From NCBI GenBank assembly GCA_022798035.1, contig JAAWLS010000134.1:1-6763 (forward strand): 6,763 nt of DNA, given 5' to 3'. The notes beneath the pieces are model-generated. The model had not been told where the DNA came from and did no database searches. It saw only the letters and a program-made list of their open reading frames with translations. This DNA is from Lachnospiraceae bacterium. Its GTDB lineage: Bacteria; Bacillota; Clostridia; Lachnospirales; Lachnospiraceae. The position numbers were made by a program, and so were the translations under genes. Positions 1 through 5,608 of the stretch are shown here, piece by piece; position 1 is the stretch's first letter, and every line of letters starts with the position of its first letter.

Positions 1-41
1 TTTTCATCACTTTTTATCAGGCATATTGTGTTCTATGTGAA

Positions 42-356
42 TCAGCAATGACAGTCAAAGCTTGCGCACTCTGTCTCTCCGCAGCTGCAGGCATTGCTTC
101 CTGCAATTCCAATCTCATCTGCGCTGCATTTGCAGTTCTCATTGTAACCGCAGTTTGTGGCCTGGCATCTGACGCTGATTTCCTTGCTTGCATGACCAAC
201 TCCGTTCATCATGCTCTCGGTCCTCTCCCGAAAGCTCTCACAGCAAGTTTCATTTGGCTTGGAGGCATCTTGTCCGCCAATCGTAATGTCCCCTTTCGAG
301 CAGAGACGGTCGTCATTGTACATACAGTTTTTTACAGAACATCTTAACTGAGTCAT
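42..356 (-). CDS. Tandem DUF1540 cysteine-rich protein
   Basis: A 104-residue protein with two copies of a short cysteine-rich unit. Copy 1 covers residues 4-43 (C6, C11, C19, C38, C39) and copy 2 covers residues 62-100 (C64, C69, C75, C77, C90, C92, C97). The tail ends in Cys-His-Cys. Each copy has the Cys-x4-Cys start, a short Ile-rich core (ITIGG / IGIAG) and a late Cys followed by SF, which is the pattern of DUF1540. The family has no established function; the paired cysteines suggest metal binding or disulfides, which is inference. There is no signal peptide or membrane segment, so it should be cytosolic. The ATG is preceded by AGGAAAGGAG with about 7 bases of spacing, which fixes the start. 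It lies 87 bases downstream of thrS on the same strand, with no strong terminator between, so it could be read from the thrS transcript or from its own promoter. Confidence 0.87.
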   Translation of the reverse strand: MTQLRCSVKNCMYNDDRLCSKGDITIGGQDASKPNETCCESFRERTESMMNGVGHASKEISVRCQATNCGYNENCKCSADEIGIAGSNACSCGETECASFDCHC

Positions 357-372
357 GTTAAATCTCCTTTCC

Positions 373-416
373 TATAAACTCTTCATCATACAACGAAATA
401 TGATTCGCCATTTATA
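373..416 (-). other. Weak AU-rich hairpin between thrS and the DUF1540 gene
   Basis: Two nested inverted repeats are visible: TATAAA (373-378) with TTTATA (411-416), and ATCATA (385-390) with TATGAT (399-404), separated by equal 6-base internal strands. The stems are short and AU-only or nearly so, and no T-run follows. It is therefore not a convincing terminator. It may be a minor structure in the thrS to DUF1540 transcript or mean nothing. Confidence 0.25.
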
Positions 417-443
417 GTATTGGAATATTTCACATGATTTATA

Positions 444-2414
444 CTATTTTTTCTGTTCTTCTGTAATCTCTTCCCTGCGTATTTCCTTTGTCCGTATTTC
501 TTTGGAAATCTGACTGATAAATTCTTCCAAAGGTTTCACGCCTTCGTCTCCTGCAAATCGGCTCCGCACGGATACCGTCTTATCTGCCTCTTCCTGCTGT
601 CCTACCACCAGCATATAGGGAACTTTTTCAAGCCTGCTCTCGCGAATCTTATAGCCGATTTTTTCTGAGCGGTTGTCCGTCGTACAGAGAATCCCGTTCT
701 TCTTCAGCTCTTTCTCCACTTCTGCGGCATATCCCTCATACTTGTCAGAGATAGGAAGCACTCTAACCTGCTCCGGACACAGCCAGGTGGGGAATTTACC
801 GGCATATTTTTCTATCAGCCAGGCAAGAGTTCTCTCATAACATCCCATGGAAGTCCTGTGAATAATATAAGGACGCACTTTATCACCGTTCTGGTCGATA
901 TAGTACATGTCAAACTGCTCAGCCAGCAATGCATCCCACTGAATGGTAATCATGGTATCTTCCTTGCCGTAGACATTTTTGGCATTAATATCAATTTTGG
1001 GCCCGTAAAAAGCAGCTTCTCCTACATCCTCCGTATATGGAATCTCCAGCTCATCCATAATTTCACGCATGTGCTGCTGGGTTTCCTCCCACACCTGGGG
1101 CTCTCCGATATACTTTTCTTTGTTTTCAGGGTCCCATTTGGAGAGATGATAGGTGACATCCTCCTCCACTCCCAAGGTAGACAGACAGTATTTTGCTAAT
1201 GCCAGGCATTTTTTGAACTCTTCCACCATCTGGTCCGGACGCACAATCAAGTGTCCCTCTGAGATGGTAAACTGACGTACTCTGGTCAATCCGTGCATTT
1301 CCCCTGATTCCTCATTGCGGAATAAAGTGGAAGTCTCACCGTAACGCAGAGGCAAATCACGATAGGAGTGCTGCTCTGCCTTGTATACGTAATACTGGAA
1401 AGGACAGGTCATGGGACGCAGCGCCAGCACTTCCTTATCTCTCTCCTCGTCTCCCAGCACAAACATGCCGTCAGTATAGTGGTCCCAGTGGCCTGATATT
1501 TTGTACAAGTCGGACTTCGCCATCAGCGGCGTCTTGGTACGGATATAACCCCACTCATTGTCCTCCAAGTCTTCAATCCACCGCTGCATGGTCTGCACCA
1601 TCTTGGCTCCCTTGGGCATCAAAAGGGGCAGTCCCTGTCCAATCACATCCACAGTGGTAAAGAGTTTCATTTCCCGTCCCAGCTTGTTGTGGTCTCGTTT
1701 TTTGATATCTTCCAAATGCTCCAGATAGGCATTCAGTTCATCTTTCGCGGCAAAAGCCGTTCCGTAAATTCTCTGGAGCTGTGATTTGCTGGAATCTCCT
1801 CTCCAGTATGCCATGGAGGAAGAAATTAGTTTAAAAGCCTTGATAGGCTTTGTGCTCATCAAATGGGGGCCTGCGCACAAATCTGTAAAAGCTTCTCCCT
1901 GTCTGTAAAATGAAATTTCTGCACCTTCTGGCAAATCCTCAATCAATTCCACTTTGTAGGGCTCCTGGCGTTCTCTCATAAACTGGATGGCCTCTTCCCT
2001 TGGAAGGGTGAATTTTTCCAGCCTGTTTCCCTCTTTTATGATTTTCTTCATTTCTTTTTCCAGATTGTCCAAATCTTCTCTGGAAAATGGCTCTGCTTCA
2101 AAATCATAGTAAAATCCTTCTTCTATGGAAGGTCCGATTGCCAGTTTCGCGTTGGGAAAAAGTCTTTTTACCGCCTCCGCAAGTACATGAGAACAGGTAT
2201 GGCGGACGGTACGGATTCCCTCTGCATCCTTCTGGGTTAAAATATTCAGCTCACTGTCACAGTCAACCATCGTCCGCAAATCCACGACAGCGCCATTGAC
2301 TTCTCCGGCACATGCCGCTCTCGCCAATCCTTCGCTGATGTCGAGCGCAATATCATATACGCTTTTTGCCTCATTATATTCTTTCACGGAACCGTCTTTC
2401 AATGTAATTTTCAT
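444..2414 (-). CDS. thrS: Threonyl-tRNA synthetase
   Basis: A 656-residue class II synthetase that charges tRNA-Thr with threonine. The order is a TGS domain (about 1-60), an editing/SAD domain with the HxxxH pair H72/H76 and the CAGPH pair C180/H184 (about 65-225), the catalytic core (about 250-540) and an anticodon-binding domain (about 545-640). The three expected zinc ligands are present: C337 in RPMTCPF, H388 in SEGH, and H519 in IIHRTSMG. The motif 2 arginine is in LFRNEESG. The bacterial consensus FTQDDAHIF is replaced by FTISEGHLIV, a lineage variant that keeps the histidine. An upstream in-frame ATG at 2447 exists, but the start at 2414 is chosen: it opens the TGS domain (MKITLKDGS) and has GAGGAG 6-8 bases upstream. 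The start overlaps the stop of the small membrane protein gene as ATGA, which implies translational coupling. Expression is controlled by the T-box leader upstream. Length is normal for the family. Confidence 0.97.
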   Translation of the reverse strand: MKITLKDGSVKEYNEAKSVYDIALDISEGLARAACAGEVNGAVVDLRTMVDCDSELNILTQKDAEGIRTVRHTCSHVLAEAVKRLFPNAKLAIGPSIEEGFYYDFEAEPFSREDLDNLEKEMKKIIKEGNRLEKFTLPREEAIQFMRERQEPYKVELIEDLPEGAEISFYRQGEAFTDLCAGPHLMSTKPIKAFKLISSSMAYWRGDSSKSQLQRIYGTAFAAKDELNAYLEHLEDIKKRDHNKLGREMKLFTTVDVIGQGLPLLMPKGAKMVQTMQRWIEDLEDNEWGYIRTKTPLMAKSDLYKISGHWDHYTDGMFVLGDEERDKEVLALRPMTCPFQYYVYKAEQHSYRDLPLRYGETSTLFRNEESGEMHGLTRVRQFTISEGHLIVRPDQMVEEFKKCLALAKYCLSTLGVEEDVTYHLSKWDPENKEKYIGEPQVWEETQQHMREIMDELEIPYTEDVGEAAFYGPKIDINAKNVYGKEDTMITIQWDALLAEQFDMYYIDQNGDKVRPYIIHRTSMGCYERTLAWLIEKYAGKFPTWLCPEQVRVLPISDKYEGYAAEVEKELKKNGILCTTDNRSEKIGYKIRESRLEKVPYMLVVGQQEEADKTVSVRSRFAGDEGVKPLEEFISQISKEIRTKEIRREEITEEQKK

Positions 2415-2644
2415 GCTTCCATCTCCTCTTCTACTTCTTCCTGCCATGCATTCTCATTACCGTTATTTTGATTTTCACTGCCGTTATGGGAACCGATGGT
2501 GGTGTATTTGATACGCCGGGGCGCAAATACAAATCCAATCACAATTCCTCCAAACAAGCTGGCCGCAATAGTCAGCAGATATTCTTTTTTCGTCATCTCA
2601 ACTACATTTGTCCATGTCTTTGTCCATTCTTTCATTTTAAACAT
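2411..2644 (-). CDS. Small single-pass membrane protein, first gene of the thrS operon
   Basis: A 77-residue protein of unknown function. Residues 1-20 are polar with three Trp or Trp-like positions (KEWTKTWTNVV). Residues 22-41 form one hydrophobic helix rich in Gly and Ala, ending in FAPRR. Residues 45-77 are polar, Asn-rich and then strongly acidic (EEVEEEMEA). The basic APRR after the helix suggests that the C-terminal tail lies in the cytosol. The helix and FAP ending recall YtxH-like small membrane proteins, but the match is too weak to name it. The start is at 2644 and not at the earlier in-frame ATGs at 2689/2686, because AGAGGAG lies 9 bases upstream of it. It is the first gene after the T-box leader, and its stop overlaps the thrS ATG, so it is co-expressed with thrS. 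The last codons also carry the thrS ribosome binding site. Its link to threonine supply is unknown. Confidence 0.75.
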   Translation of the reverse strand: MFKMKEWTKTWTNVVEMTKKEYLLTIAASLFGGIVIGFVFAPRRIKYTTIGSHNGSENQNNGNENAWQEEVEEEMEA

Positions 2645-2692
2645 ATGATTATTCTCCTCTCTAATCAAAACGGTACAATATACCATCAAATG

Positions 2693-2735
2693 GGCCTGGG
2701 CGCCGCTTTAGCGGCTTACTTCCTCTGCCCTGGCC
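2693..2735 (-). other. GC-rich hairpin after the T-box terminator, before the first ORF
   Basis: On the minus strand GGCCAGGGC (2735-2727) pairs with GCCCAGGCC (2701-2693) through one central A-A mismatch. Inside it GCCGC (2715-2711) and GCGGC (2706-2702) form a second stem with a TAAA loop, stacked directly on one arm. No T-run follows, so it is not a terminator. It would form only in transcripts that have read through the T-box terminator, about 50 bases ahead of the small membrane protein start. A role in mRNA 5' end stability is possible but is inference. Confidence 0.5.
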
Positions 2736-2742
2736 TGCGCAT

Positions 2743-2783
2743 AAAAAAGAGTCCCGCACAATGCCAAAAGCACTGCACGGGAC
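2743..2783 (-). terminator. T-box attenuator terminator
   Basis: A 14-bp uninterrupted stem including G-U pairs (GTCCCGTGCAGTGC with GCATTGTGCGGGAC, hairpin 2783-2751) has a 5-base loop and is followed by a run of six T (2748-2743). Its 5' arm (GTCCC) is the same segment that can pair with the GGG of the T-box sequence in the antiterminator. The two folds are therefore mutually exclusive, as in other T-box leaders. Confidence 0.93.
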
Positions 2784-3032
2784 GTAAAATACGCGGTTCC
2801 ACCCTTGCTTGTCCTGTCTCTTCTTACAACAGAACCCCTCATTTGATGATAACGGAATCACCGGGCTTACAGCCAGCTCCAAGGTGGTCTTCGGCTCTTT
2901 CCTGCCAAACCGCTTCCAGCACCCAAACAGCCCGCGCTGTTCTTCGACGGTTCTCTCTGCCTGTTTTCCATGCAAAGTATGAAAAACACAACATTCCAGA
3001 GCTTACTCTTCTTGTCATCGCTTTGTCCTATG
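2743..3032 (-). promoter_or_regulatory. T-box leader RNA, threonine-specific
   Basis: The conserved T-box AAGGGTGGAACCGCGT lies at 2806-2791, just before the terminator. Upstream is a Stem I with the AGAGTA specifier-loop signature near 3008-3003. The 5' arm (AGCTCTGG) pairs with the 3' arm (CTTGGAGCT) that follows the specifier region GAAGACCACC. The likely specifier codon is ACC (Thr) at 2888-2886, followed by a purine as expected. A second ACC (2885-2883) is adjacent. In the bulge UGGA the variable base is A, which would pair with a U discriminator, the usual base in Bacillus-type tRNA-Thr. Uncharged tRNA-Thr should stabilise the antiterminator and allow transcription into the small membrane protein and thrS; charged tRNA should favour termination. 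The specifier assignment is inferred from pairing by eye. Confidence 0.93.
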
Positions 3033-3038
3033 CTATAT

Positions 3039-3067
3039 AATATAATCCCTTTTTTTCATTCTGTAAA
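3039..3067 (-). promoter_or_regulatory. Sigma-A-type promoter for the T-box / thrS operon
   Basis: TTTACA (3067-3062) and TATATT (3044-3039) are separated by 17 bases, and each box has one mismatch to the sigma-A consensus. Transcription should begin near 3032, directly ahead of the T-box Stem I. The -35 box starts only 3 bases past the stop codon of the SEC-C gene. Confidence 0.75.
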
Positions 3068-3070
3068 GGA

Positions 3071-3577
3071 TTATTTATTTCTGCCGCAGCATTTTTTATA
3101 TTTCTTTCCGCTGCCGCATGGACAGGGGTCATTCGGATATATCTTGTCCTCTTTGACAATTGTACCGGACTTTTTCTGTTCTATATACAGTCTGTGCCTA
3201 GTTTCTTCGTCAAAAATATTCTCCCACTGAGGCAGCTCATAAAGCCAGTCAGCCTTGGCGTCCACCATATTTTTGTAGAGACGTTCTTTGTCAAATGCAA
3301 GACTGACTCTGGTATCTTCTTCCATCTCTTCAATTGGGTTCTCTGTAATCAGACTCTCGTTAATTCCATCCAGAAATCCTGTCATCTCCATAACAGACAA
3401 CTCAAAACGCTCTGCCAGCTCTTTCACAGTGCCTTCCACTGCTTCCTCCGGATGCTCCAGCAGCTTCTCATAAACTCCTTTTTCCAGAAGAAAATAATTC
3501 TGCCAAAATCTCTGAAGCTCCCCTTTATTGGTCTCCTGATTGTATGCAATATTTCTCCATTGTTCTAATAATGCCAT
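3071..3577 (-). CDS. SEC-C motif protein
   Basis: A 168-residue soluble protein. The last 20 residues are a SEC-C zinc-binding motif: [18 protein letters not shown] with C152, C154, C163 and C164, the same module found at the C-terminus of SecA. Residues 1-145 are predicted largely helical and acidic ([12 protein letters not shown], an [18 protein letters not shown] helix, then a charged stretch), which I do not recognise beyond the general SEC-C-containing family. The motif probably binds zinc and a partner or the ribosome, but no specific role is known for this architecture. The start at 3577 (MALLEQW) is preferred over the in-frame ATG at 3589: AAAGGATGGG lies upstream of the first, while the second has AAAGG touching its ATG. 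It has its own promoter at 3661-3633. No terminator separates it from the thrS promoter, so its transcripts would run into the T-box leader. Confidence 0.88.
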   Translation of the reverse strand: MALLEQWRNIAYNQETNKGELQRFWQNYFLLEKGVYEKLLEHPEEAVEGTVKELAERFELSVMEMTGFLDGINESLITENPIEEMEEDTRVSLAFDKERLYKNMVDAKADWLYELPQWENIFDEETRHRLYIEQKKSGTIVKEDKIYPNDPCPCGSGKKYKKCCGRNK

Positions 3578-3632
3578 GTTAAATCCCATCCTTTGTCACT
3601 GTAATCAAACGCATCTTTGACATGCTTTACAT

Positions 3633-3661
3633 AGTATAACTCATTTCCTATGGTTTTTCAA
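3633..3661 (-). promoter_or_regulatory. Sigma-A-type promoter for the SEC-C gene
   Basis: TTGAAA (3661-3656) and TATACT (3638-3633) are spaced by exactly 17 bases. Transcription should start near 3626, giving a leader of about 50 bases. The promoter begins about 20 bases after the strong terminator at 3721-3683, so the SEC-C gene is insulated from transcription upstream. Confidence 0.75.
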
Positions 3662-3682
3662 AGGATTTTTGAAATATATCGT

Positions 3683-3721
3683 AAAAATCCCCTGCGTGAA
3701 TTTCTTCAAACAGGGGATTTT
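3683..3721 (-). terminator. Strong intrinsic terminator ending the candidate ncRNA
   Basis: A perfect 11-bp inverted repeat, AAAATCCCCTG (3684-3694) with CAGGGGATTTT (3711-3721), contains a smaller TGAA/TTCA stem with a TTTC-type loop. On the minus strand it ends in five T (3687-3683); on the plus strand it ends in four T and then A-rich sequence, so minus is the better direction. It lies between two divergent genes, where no protein gene needs a terminator. This is the main argument for a separate RNA gene upstream of it. Confidence 0.88.
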
Positions 3722-3836
3722 AAAAAGGGGAGGATAAGTATTTAACCTTATCTTTGGTTCAAAGCATTCTGCTTTTACCGAGCCGGACAAGTGGGGGCTT
3801 TGTCCTTTTCGGATGTTAGTAGTATGAACCATTTTT
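3683..3836 (-). ncRNA. Candidate structured non-coding RNA with three-way junction and C-rich loops
   Basis: About 154 bases, not matched by me to any known RNA family. In transcript order, TGGTTCA (3831-3825) pairs perfectly with TGAACCA (3761-3755) and closes a three-way junction. Arm A is CCGA (3812-3809), a 3x3 internal loop, and GGACAA (3805-3800), paired with TTGTCC (3790-3785) and TCGG (3781-3778); its 9-base loop is AGCCCCCAC. Arm B is AAAGCA (3775-3770) with TGCTTT (3766-3761) and a 3-base loop. A hairpin GATAAG/CTTATC follows (3752-3747 with 3738-3733). Then comes an unpaired TCCTCCCC and the intrinsic terminator. No credible ORF fits: the 69-codon frame at 3850-3641 reads straight through the terminator. 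It may be a trans-acting sRNA. Less likely, it is an attenuator leader of the SEC-C gene, but that gene has its own promoter after the terminator and no antiterminator pairing is visible. Confidence 0.6.
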
Positions 3837-3841
3837 CTGCT

Positions 3842-3870
3842 TTTATACAATATTTTTTAAAAATTTTACT
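3842..3870 (-). promoter_or_regulatory. Possible weak promoter for the candidate ncRNA
   Basis: TATAAA (3847-3842) sits a few bases ahead of the first stem of the RNA, in a very AT-rich block that could act as an UP element. The matching -35 region at 17 bases (AGTAAA, 3870-3865) is poor. Either the promoter is weak, needs an activator, or uses another sigma factor. The start near 3836 is therefore approximate. Confidence 0.35.
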
Positions 3871-3894
3871 ATTTTTTTATTTCTGTGGTAGAAT
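3865..3894 (+). promoter_or_regulatory. Promoter for the spermidine-synthase-like gene
   Basis: TTTACT (3865-3870) and TAGAAT (3889-3894) are separated by 18 bases of T-rich sequence, giving a start near 3901. The -35 box occupies the same bases as the proposed -35 of the opposite-strand RNA, so the two promoters may compete. Confidence 0.5.
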
Positions 3895-3900
3895 ATGAAA

Positions 3901-4015
3901 TAAGTCTCATTCCGCTCGGGATTCGGTGACAAAAGTCCGGCGCGCACGCTCTGTAACATTCAGGTGCTTTCGGCATCTGAATCATTACAAATAACAGCAA
4001 AGGTGGTACTAATAT
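3901..4015 (+). promoter_or_regulatory. Structured leader of the spermidine-synthase-like gene, cobalamin-box-like core
   Basis: A leader of about 115 bases. It contains ATTCC-GCTC-GGGAT (a hairpin, about 3909-3922), then CGGTGACAAAAGTCCGG (3924-3940), then a GC-rich CGCGCACGC, and CTGTAA (3951-3956). TGTAA begins a 15-bp hairpin: TGTAA (3952-3956) with TTACA, and ATTCAGGTGC (3958-3967) with GCATCTGAAT (3973-3982), with a TTTCG loop. The order GGGA, GGTG, AA, TCC, GC-rich, CTGTAA recalls the conserved core of cobalamin riboswitches. However, the canonical CCCGC segment and the upstream P1/P2 elements are not evident, so the name is only a suggestion. No terminator follows. The ribosome binding site AAAGGTGG lies 9 bases before the ATG. 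Confidence 0.35.
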
Positions 4016-5593
4016 ATGGAAAGAACTATTTTAAACAACAAATATTTTTTGTACATCACAGAATTTTTTTCCGGTATGTCCGTGATGGCAGTGGAGCTTG
4101 GAGCAAGCCGTCTGATGGCGCCTTATTTCAGTTCTTCTCAAATTGTCTGGACTGTGATTATCGGCGTTATTATGGTAGCTATGGCCCTTGGAAATGTGTG
4201 GGGCGGACGAATTGCCGACAAATCTCCCTCTCCAGACAAACTGTACGGAAGGCTCCTTCTGGCCTCTGTCTGGATTGCACTGATTCCCTTTGCAGGCCGG
4301 TATCTGATTGGAGGAATTTCTCTGCTTCTGGCTGCCTTTGTCACAAAAAATTTTCTGGTCTGGGCAGCGCTCTTTTCCTGCCTGGCTGTGTTCGCTTTTC
4401 CCTGTGTGCTGCTTGGAACCGTGACACCCTCCCTGGTAAAATACGCTGTCAGCAGCCTTGACAGCAATGGAAAAACAGTAGGCGAATTGGGCGCTTTAAA
4501 CACCATCGGCAGCATCATCGGCACTTTTCTGCCCACTTTCATCACTATCCCCTCCGTTGGGACAGCCGTTACTTTCTTGATTTTTTCCGGCGTACTGGCA
4601 TTAATCAGCATCGTCTATTTTCTCTCCATGCGCAGACATATGGTGCGGTGTGCTTTAACGGTTCTCTTAATCTTTGTCCTGGGATGTACCTCTTCCACTT
4701 ACAGTTTTGCTTTCTGGGAACAGGACATCACGCTGGAGGACGAGTCGATTTACAATTATCTGCAGGTCAAAGAATCTGAATCCTCTGTGATTCTCTCCAC
4801 AAACGTACTGTTTGGCGTACAGTCCATTCTACGAAAAGACGCAAAACTCACTGGCATGTACTACGACTATGCCCTGGCCGCCCCGTTGATGGCCGGAATT
4901 ACCAGAGATAATCCAGGAAATATTCTGATTCTTGGTCTCGGCACCGGAACTTTTGCCAAGTACTGCGAAGAATACTTTCCAGGATGCCAAACGGAAGGCG
5001 TGGAGATTGATGAAAAAATTGCCCGGCTGGCGACTGAATACTTTGAACTGCCGGACTCTGTACAAGTATCGGTCTACGATGGCCGGGCCTATCTTGCCTC
5101 ATCTGAGAAAAAATACGATGTAATTATGGTAGACGCTTACCAGGATATCACCATTCCATTTCAAATGTCCTCTGTGGAATTTTTTACAGAAGTCAGCAAT
5201 CACCTGACTCCAAACGGCGTTATGGTGGTAAACATGAATATGAAATCCTCCTCTGAAAATTCCATCAACGACTATCTCTGCGACACCATAGGCTCTGTGT
5301 TTAAGCAGGTATACACCGTTCCAGTGGAAGGCGGAACCAACTGTGAAGTATTTGCCTTCCACAACCCTGACCTGCTTAAAACCTTTGAAAATGGCCGCGG
5401 TTCCCTGAAAGACGAAGCTCTCTTTGACATGATGAAAACAGTGGCCCGCCGTATGGAGCGGAGAGAAACTGGAGATTTGCTCCTGACGGATGACAAAGCC
5501 CCGGTGGAACTGCTGGGTATGAAAGTTCTGGACGAGATTATTGCAGACGAGCTGGATTATTACCGTGAACTATATCTGGGAGAAATTTTTTAA
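4016..5593 (+). CDS. Membrane-anchored spermidine-synthase-like methyltransferase-fold protein
   Basis: A 525-residue two-part protein. Residues 10-225 hold about seven to eight hydrophobic helices (roughly 12-33, 43-63, 78-94, 97-112, 114-134, 160-178, 182-203, 210-230) with short loops containing VELGASRLMAPYF, a signature of the membrane half of fused MFS/spermidine synthase proteins. Residues 240-525 are a spermidine-synthase-like Rossmann domain. It has the nucleotide motif LGLGTG at 306-311, the acidic strand end GVEID (E330), YDGRAYL (354-360, D355), and VDAYQD at 372-377. In true spermidine synthases this last site reads D-x-x-D and holds the catalytic Asp for the amine; here it is DAYQD. 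The LTDDKAPVE at 490-498 is typical of the fused family. It is annotated in databases as spermidine synthase or fused MFS/spermidine synthase, but the substrate is not established and polyamine synthesis should not be assumed. The ATG at 4016 has AAAGGTGG upstream. It stands alone on its strand. Confidence 0.88.
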   Translation: MERTILNNKYFLYITEFFSGMSVMAVELGASRLMAPYFSSSQIVWTVIIGVIMVAMALGNVWGGRIADKSPSPDKLYGRLLLASVWIALIPFAGRYLIGGISLLLAAFVTKNFLVWAALFSCLAVFAFPCVLLGTVTPSLVKYAVSSLDSNGKTVGELGALNTIGSIIGTFLPTFITIPSVGTAVTFLIFSGVLALISIVYFLSMRRHMVRCALTVLLIFVLGCTSSTYSFAFWEQDITLEDESIYNYLQVKESESSVILSTNVLFGVQSILRKDAKLTGMYYDYALAAPLMAGITRDNPGNILILGLGTGTFAKYCEEYFPGCQTEGVEIDEKIARLATEYFELPDSVQVSVYDGRAYLASSEKKYDVIMVDAYQDITIPFQMSSVEFFTEVSNHLTPNGVMVVNMNMKSSSENSINDYLCDTIGSVFKQVYTVPVEGGTNCEVFAFHNPDLLKTFENGRGSLKDEALFDMMKTVARRMERRETGDLLLTDDKAPVELLGMKVLDEIIADELDYYRELYLGEIF

Positions 5594-5608
5594 AGGCGCT
5601 GCAAAATA

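Noticed and set aside
48..347. Plus-strand open frame of 99 codons opposite the DUF1540 gene
   Set aside because: Its many Cys, Ala and Ile codons are the mirror of the repeated cysteine units on the other strand. The minus-strand frame has the RBS and the domain match.
858..1199. Plus-strand open frame of 113 codons inside thrS
   Set aside because: It is antisense to the conserved catalytic core of thrS, has no good ribosome binding site and shows no protein signature.
2415..2447. Eleven-residue N-terminal extension of ThrRS from the ATG at 2447
   Set aside because: The TGS domain begins at the 2414 start, which has a proper ribosome binding site. The extension lies inside the small membrane protein gene.
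2468..3230. Plus-strand open frames across the T-box leader
   Set aside because: They cover a well-defined T-box RNA, terminator and promoter on the minus strand, and their translations show no domain or coding character.
3813..3824. TACTAAC, matching a yeast intron branch point
   Set aside because: Coincidence in a bacterial sequence; it is the linker between two stems of the candidate RNA.
3641..3850. Minus-strand 69-codon open frame in the divergent spacer
   Set aside because: It reads through the strong terminator and the SEC-C promoter, and its start has no ribosome binding site. The base-paired RNA explains the region better.
3895..3903. ATG AAA TAA mini-ORF before the membrane-protein gene
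   Set aside because: It falls at or before the predicted transcription start and has no ribosome binding site.
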